Position numbers and translations under genes: made by a program | Assembly: GCA_017883235.1 (NCBI GenBank) | Contig: JADGNY010000051.1 | Span: 1 to 42,170 of the forward strand | DNA from: Thermoanaerobaculia bacterium | Lineage (GTDB): Bacteria; Acidobacteriota; Thermoanaerobaculia; Gp7-AA8 | Length of the DNA stretch: 42,170 nucleotides | Direction: 5' to 3' | Notes under the pieces: generated by a model | Databases searched by the model: none | What the model was told of the DNA's origin: nothing | The model's input: the letters and a program-made list of their open reading frames with translations, nothing else | In this document: piece by piece, positions 41,091 through 42,170 of the stretch | How the letters are laid out: each line of letters starts with the position of its first letter | How positions within the stretch are numbered: position 1 is the stretch's first letter

Positions 41091-42130
41091 TGAATTGTTG
41101 CGAGCGCCTGCATTTCCTTCGGCACGACCGGTTGCGGCAGAGGGGCGTAGCCGAGCGCCGGGGCGAACTTCTGACCGTCACTCAGCGCCCACTTGAGAAA
41201 GTCGACCATGGCCGCGCTTCGTGCCTTGTCAGCCGGATGCTGGTAGAGAAGCATCCAGGTGAAGGAGGCGATCGGATAGGCATCAGCCCCGTCCGGGTTC
41301 GTAATCGAGACGCGGAAGTCGTCCGGCATCGTCACGCCGGCCGCTGCCGCCGTCACCGATTCCAGCGACGCGGTGACGAACTTCCCGGCTTTGTTCCGGA
41401 CGGAGCCGTACGGCATCTTGTTCTGGAGCGCGTAGATGAGCTCCACGTAGCCGACGGCTCCGGGCGTCTGGCGGACCAAACCGGAGACGCCTTCGTTCCC
41501 CTTCGCACCGACGCCGGCGGGCCAGCTCACCGATGTGGCCACGCCGACCTTCTGTTTGAAGTCGGAGGAAACCTTGGAGAGAAAGTCGCAGAAGATGTAG
41601 GTCGTCCCCGATCCGTCTGAGCGATGGACCACGGCGATGTCGGTGGCCGGCAGTTTCACGCCGGGGTTGAGCGTGGCAATGGCCGGATCGTTCCATTTGG
41701 TGATCTTGCCGAGATAAATGTCAGCGAGAAGAGAGCCGCTGAAATGGAGCGGCTGCGTCAGCCCCTCGACGTTATAGATCGGCACGACCCCGCCGAGCAC
41801 CGTCGGGAAGTGCAGAATCGAGGCATGGGCGGCCTGCAACTGCGCATCGGTCATCGGCCCATCACTAGCGCCGAAAAAAACGGTCTGCTCCGTGAGCTGC
41901 TTGATCCCGCCGCCCGAGCCGATCGACTGGTAATTGATCCGGACGTTCGGATGCGTCTTCTGATACTCATCGAACCATTTCGAGTAGATGGGATACGGGA
42001 ATGTGGCCCCGGCGCCGTTGATGGTGAGCGAGCCACCGGAGTCGGACCTCCCCGCCTGCGTCTTCGATTCGTTTGGTTGACACGCCGCAAGGGCGACCGC
42101 CAGAAACACTACGAGCGACTTCCATTTCAT
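41087..42130 (-). CDS. pstS: Phosphate-binding lipoprotein PstS
   Basis: 347 residues. Lipoprotein signal with lipobox LAAC (Cys17), then a low-complexity linker. The mature part has TINGAGATFPYPIYSKWFDE and INYQSIGSGGGIKQL, both phosphate-contact regions of PstS, and RSDGSGTTYIFCDFL, the second phosphate-binding loop. First gene of the pst-pho operon. Only 40 bp of upstream sequence lies in the window, so its promoter and any Pho box may lie outside. Confidence 0.95.
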   Translation of the reverse strand: MKWKSLVVFLAVALAACQPNESKTQAGRSDSGGSLTINGAGATFPYPIYSKWFDEYQKTHPNVRINYQSIGSGGGIKQLTEQTVFFGASDGPMTDAQLQAAHASILHFPTVLGGVVPIYNVEGLTQPLHFSGSLLADIYLGKITKWNDPAIATLNPGVKLPATDIAVVHRSDGSGTTYIFCDFLSKVSSDFKQKVGVATSVSWPAGVGAKGNEGVSGLVRQTPGAVGYVELIYALQNKMPYGSVRNKAGKFVTASLESVTAAAAGVTMPDDFRVSITNPDGADAYPIASFTWMLLYQHPADKARSAAMVDFLKWALSDGQKFAPALGYAPLPQPVVPKEMQALATIQ

Positions 42131-42170
42131 GGCGCGCAGGGTACGGGCGGGTGGTGGGAGGGGCGATGCA

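Overview
The window is GC-rich DNA from a bacterium of the Acidobacteriota type. That placement is an inference from overall gene style, abundant palindromic repeats, REP-type transposase debris and a secreted DUF11/beta-helix protein; no rRNA or phylogenetic marker settles it. It holds a large, unusual type III CRISPR-Cas locus (about 3.3-25.1 kb), a second defence gene beside a tRNA, and a complete phosphate-uptake operon.

Layout. 0-2.6 kb: a small triheme cytochrome c, an orphan DUF433 antitoxin, a hypothetical protein, and several palindromic elements. 2.8-5.0 kb: a PF10040-type cas6 lying between two unrelated tandem-repeat tracts that both have a 21-bp period. 5.1-15.0 kb: ten CRISPR blocks sharing one 36-bp repeat, about 66 repeats and 56 spacers, all read left to right. 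They are organised as a tandemly amplified module: hairpin element, cas2, leader of about 165 bp, array. Eight cas2 copies are visible, of which only two look fully intact. No cas1 is present. A DUF433/DUF5615 toxin-antitoxin pair splits one array. 15.1-25.1 kb: a tight four-gene operon made of a CorA-like membrane protein, a small HD-less Cas10 with a GGDE cyclase motif, a 1957-residue fusion of at least five RAMP (Cas7/Csx10-like) modules, and a DHH-family phosphodiesterase resembling NrN.

How the system should work (inference from known families). Cas6 cuts the array transcript at the base of the repeat hairpin, leaving an 8-nt tag AUUGCGAC. The giant RAMP protein would form the whole crRNA-binding backbone in a single polypeptide. 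Cas10 would sense target RNA and make a nucleotide second messenger. CorA plus a DHH hydrolase is the known accessory pair of SAM-AMP signalling, so the predicted messenger is SAM-AMP, the effector is a membrane protein, and the off switch is the DHH enzyme. The fusion plus Cas10, CorA and NrN in one operon is the most interesting content of the window.

25.1-42.2 kb: a truncated paralogue of the hypothetical at 2.0-2.6 kb, REP-transposase debris, a large secreted DUF11/beta-helix protein, a VOC-family remnant, and an Avs-like STAND NTPase with an Mrr-type nuclease domain and ten 34-residue repeats. Then come tRNA-Ala(GGC), an MFS exporter, a VOC protein whose end was altered by an inverted-repeat element, an SRPBCC protein, and pstS-pstC-pstA-pstB-phoU-phoB-phoR on the minus strand, with repeat-filled gaps inside the operon.
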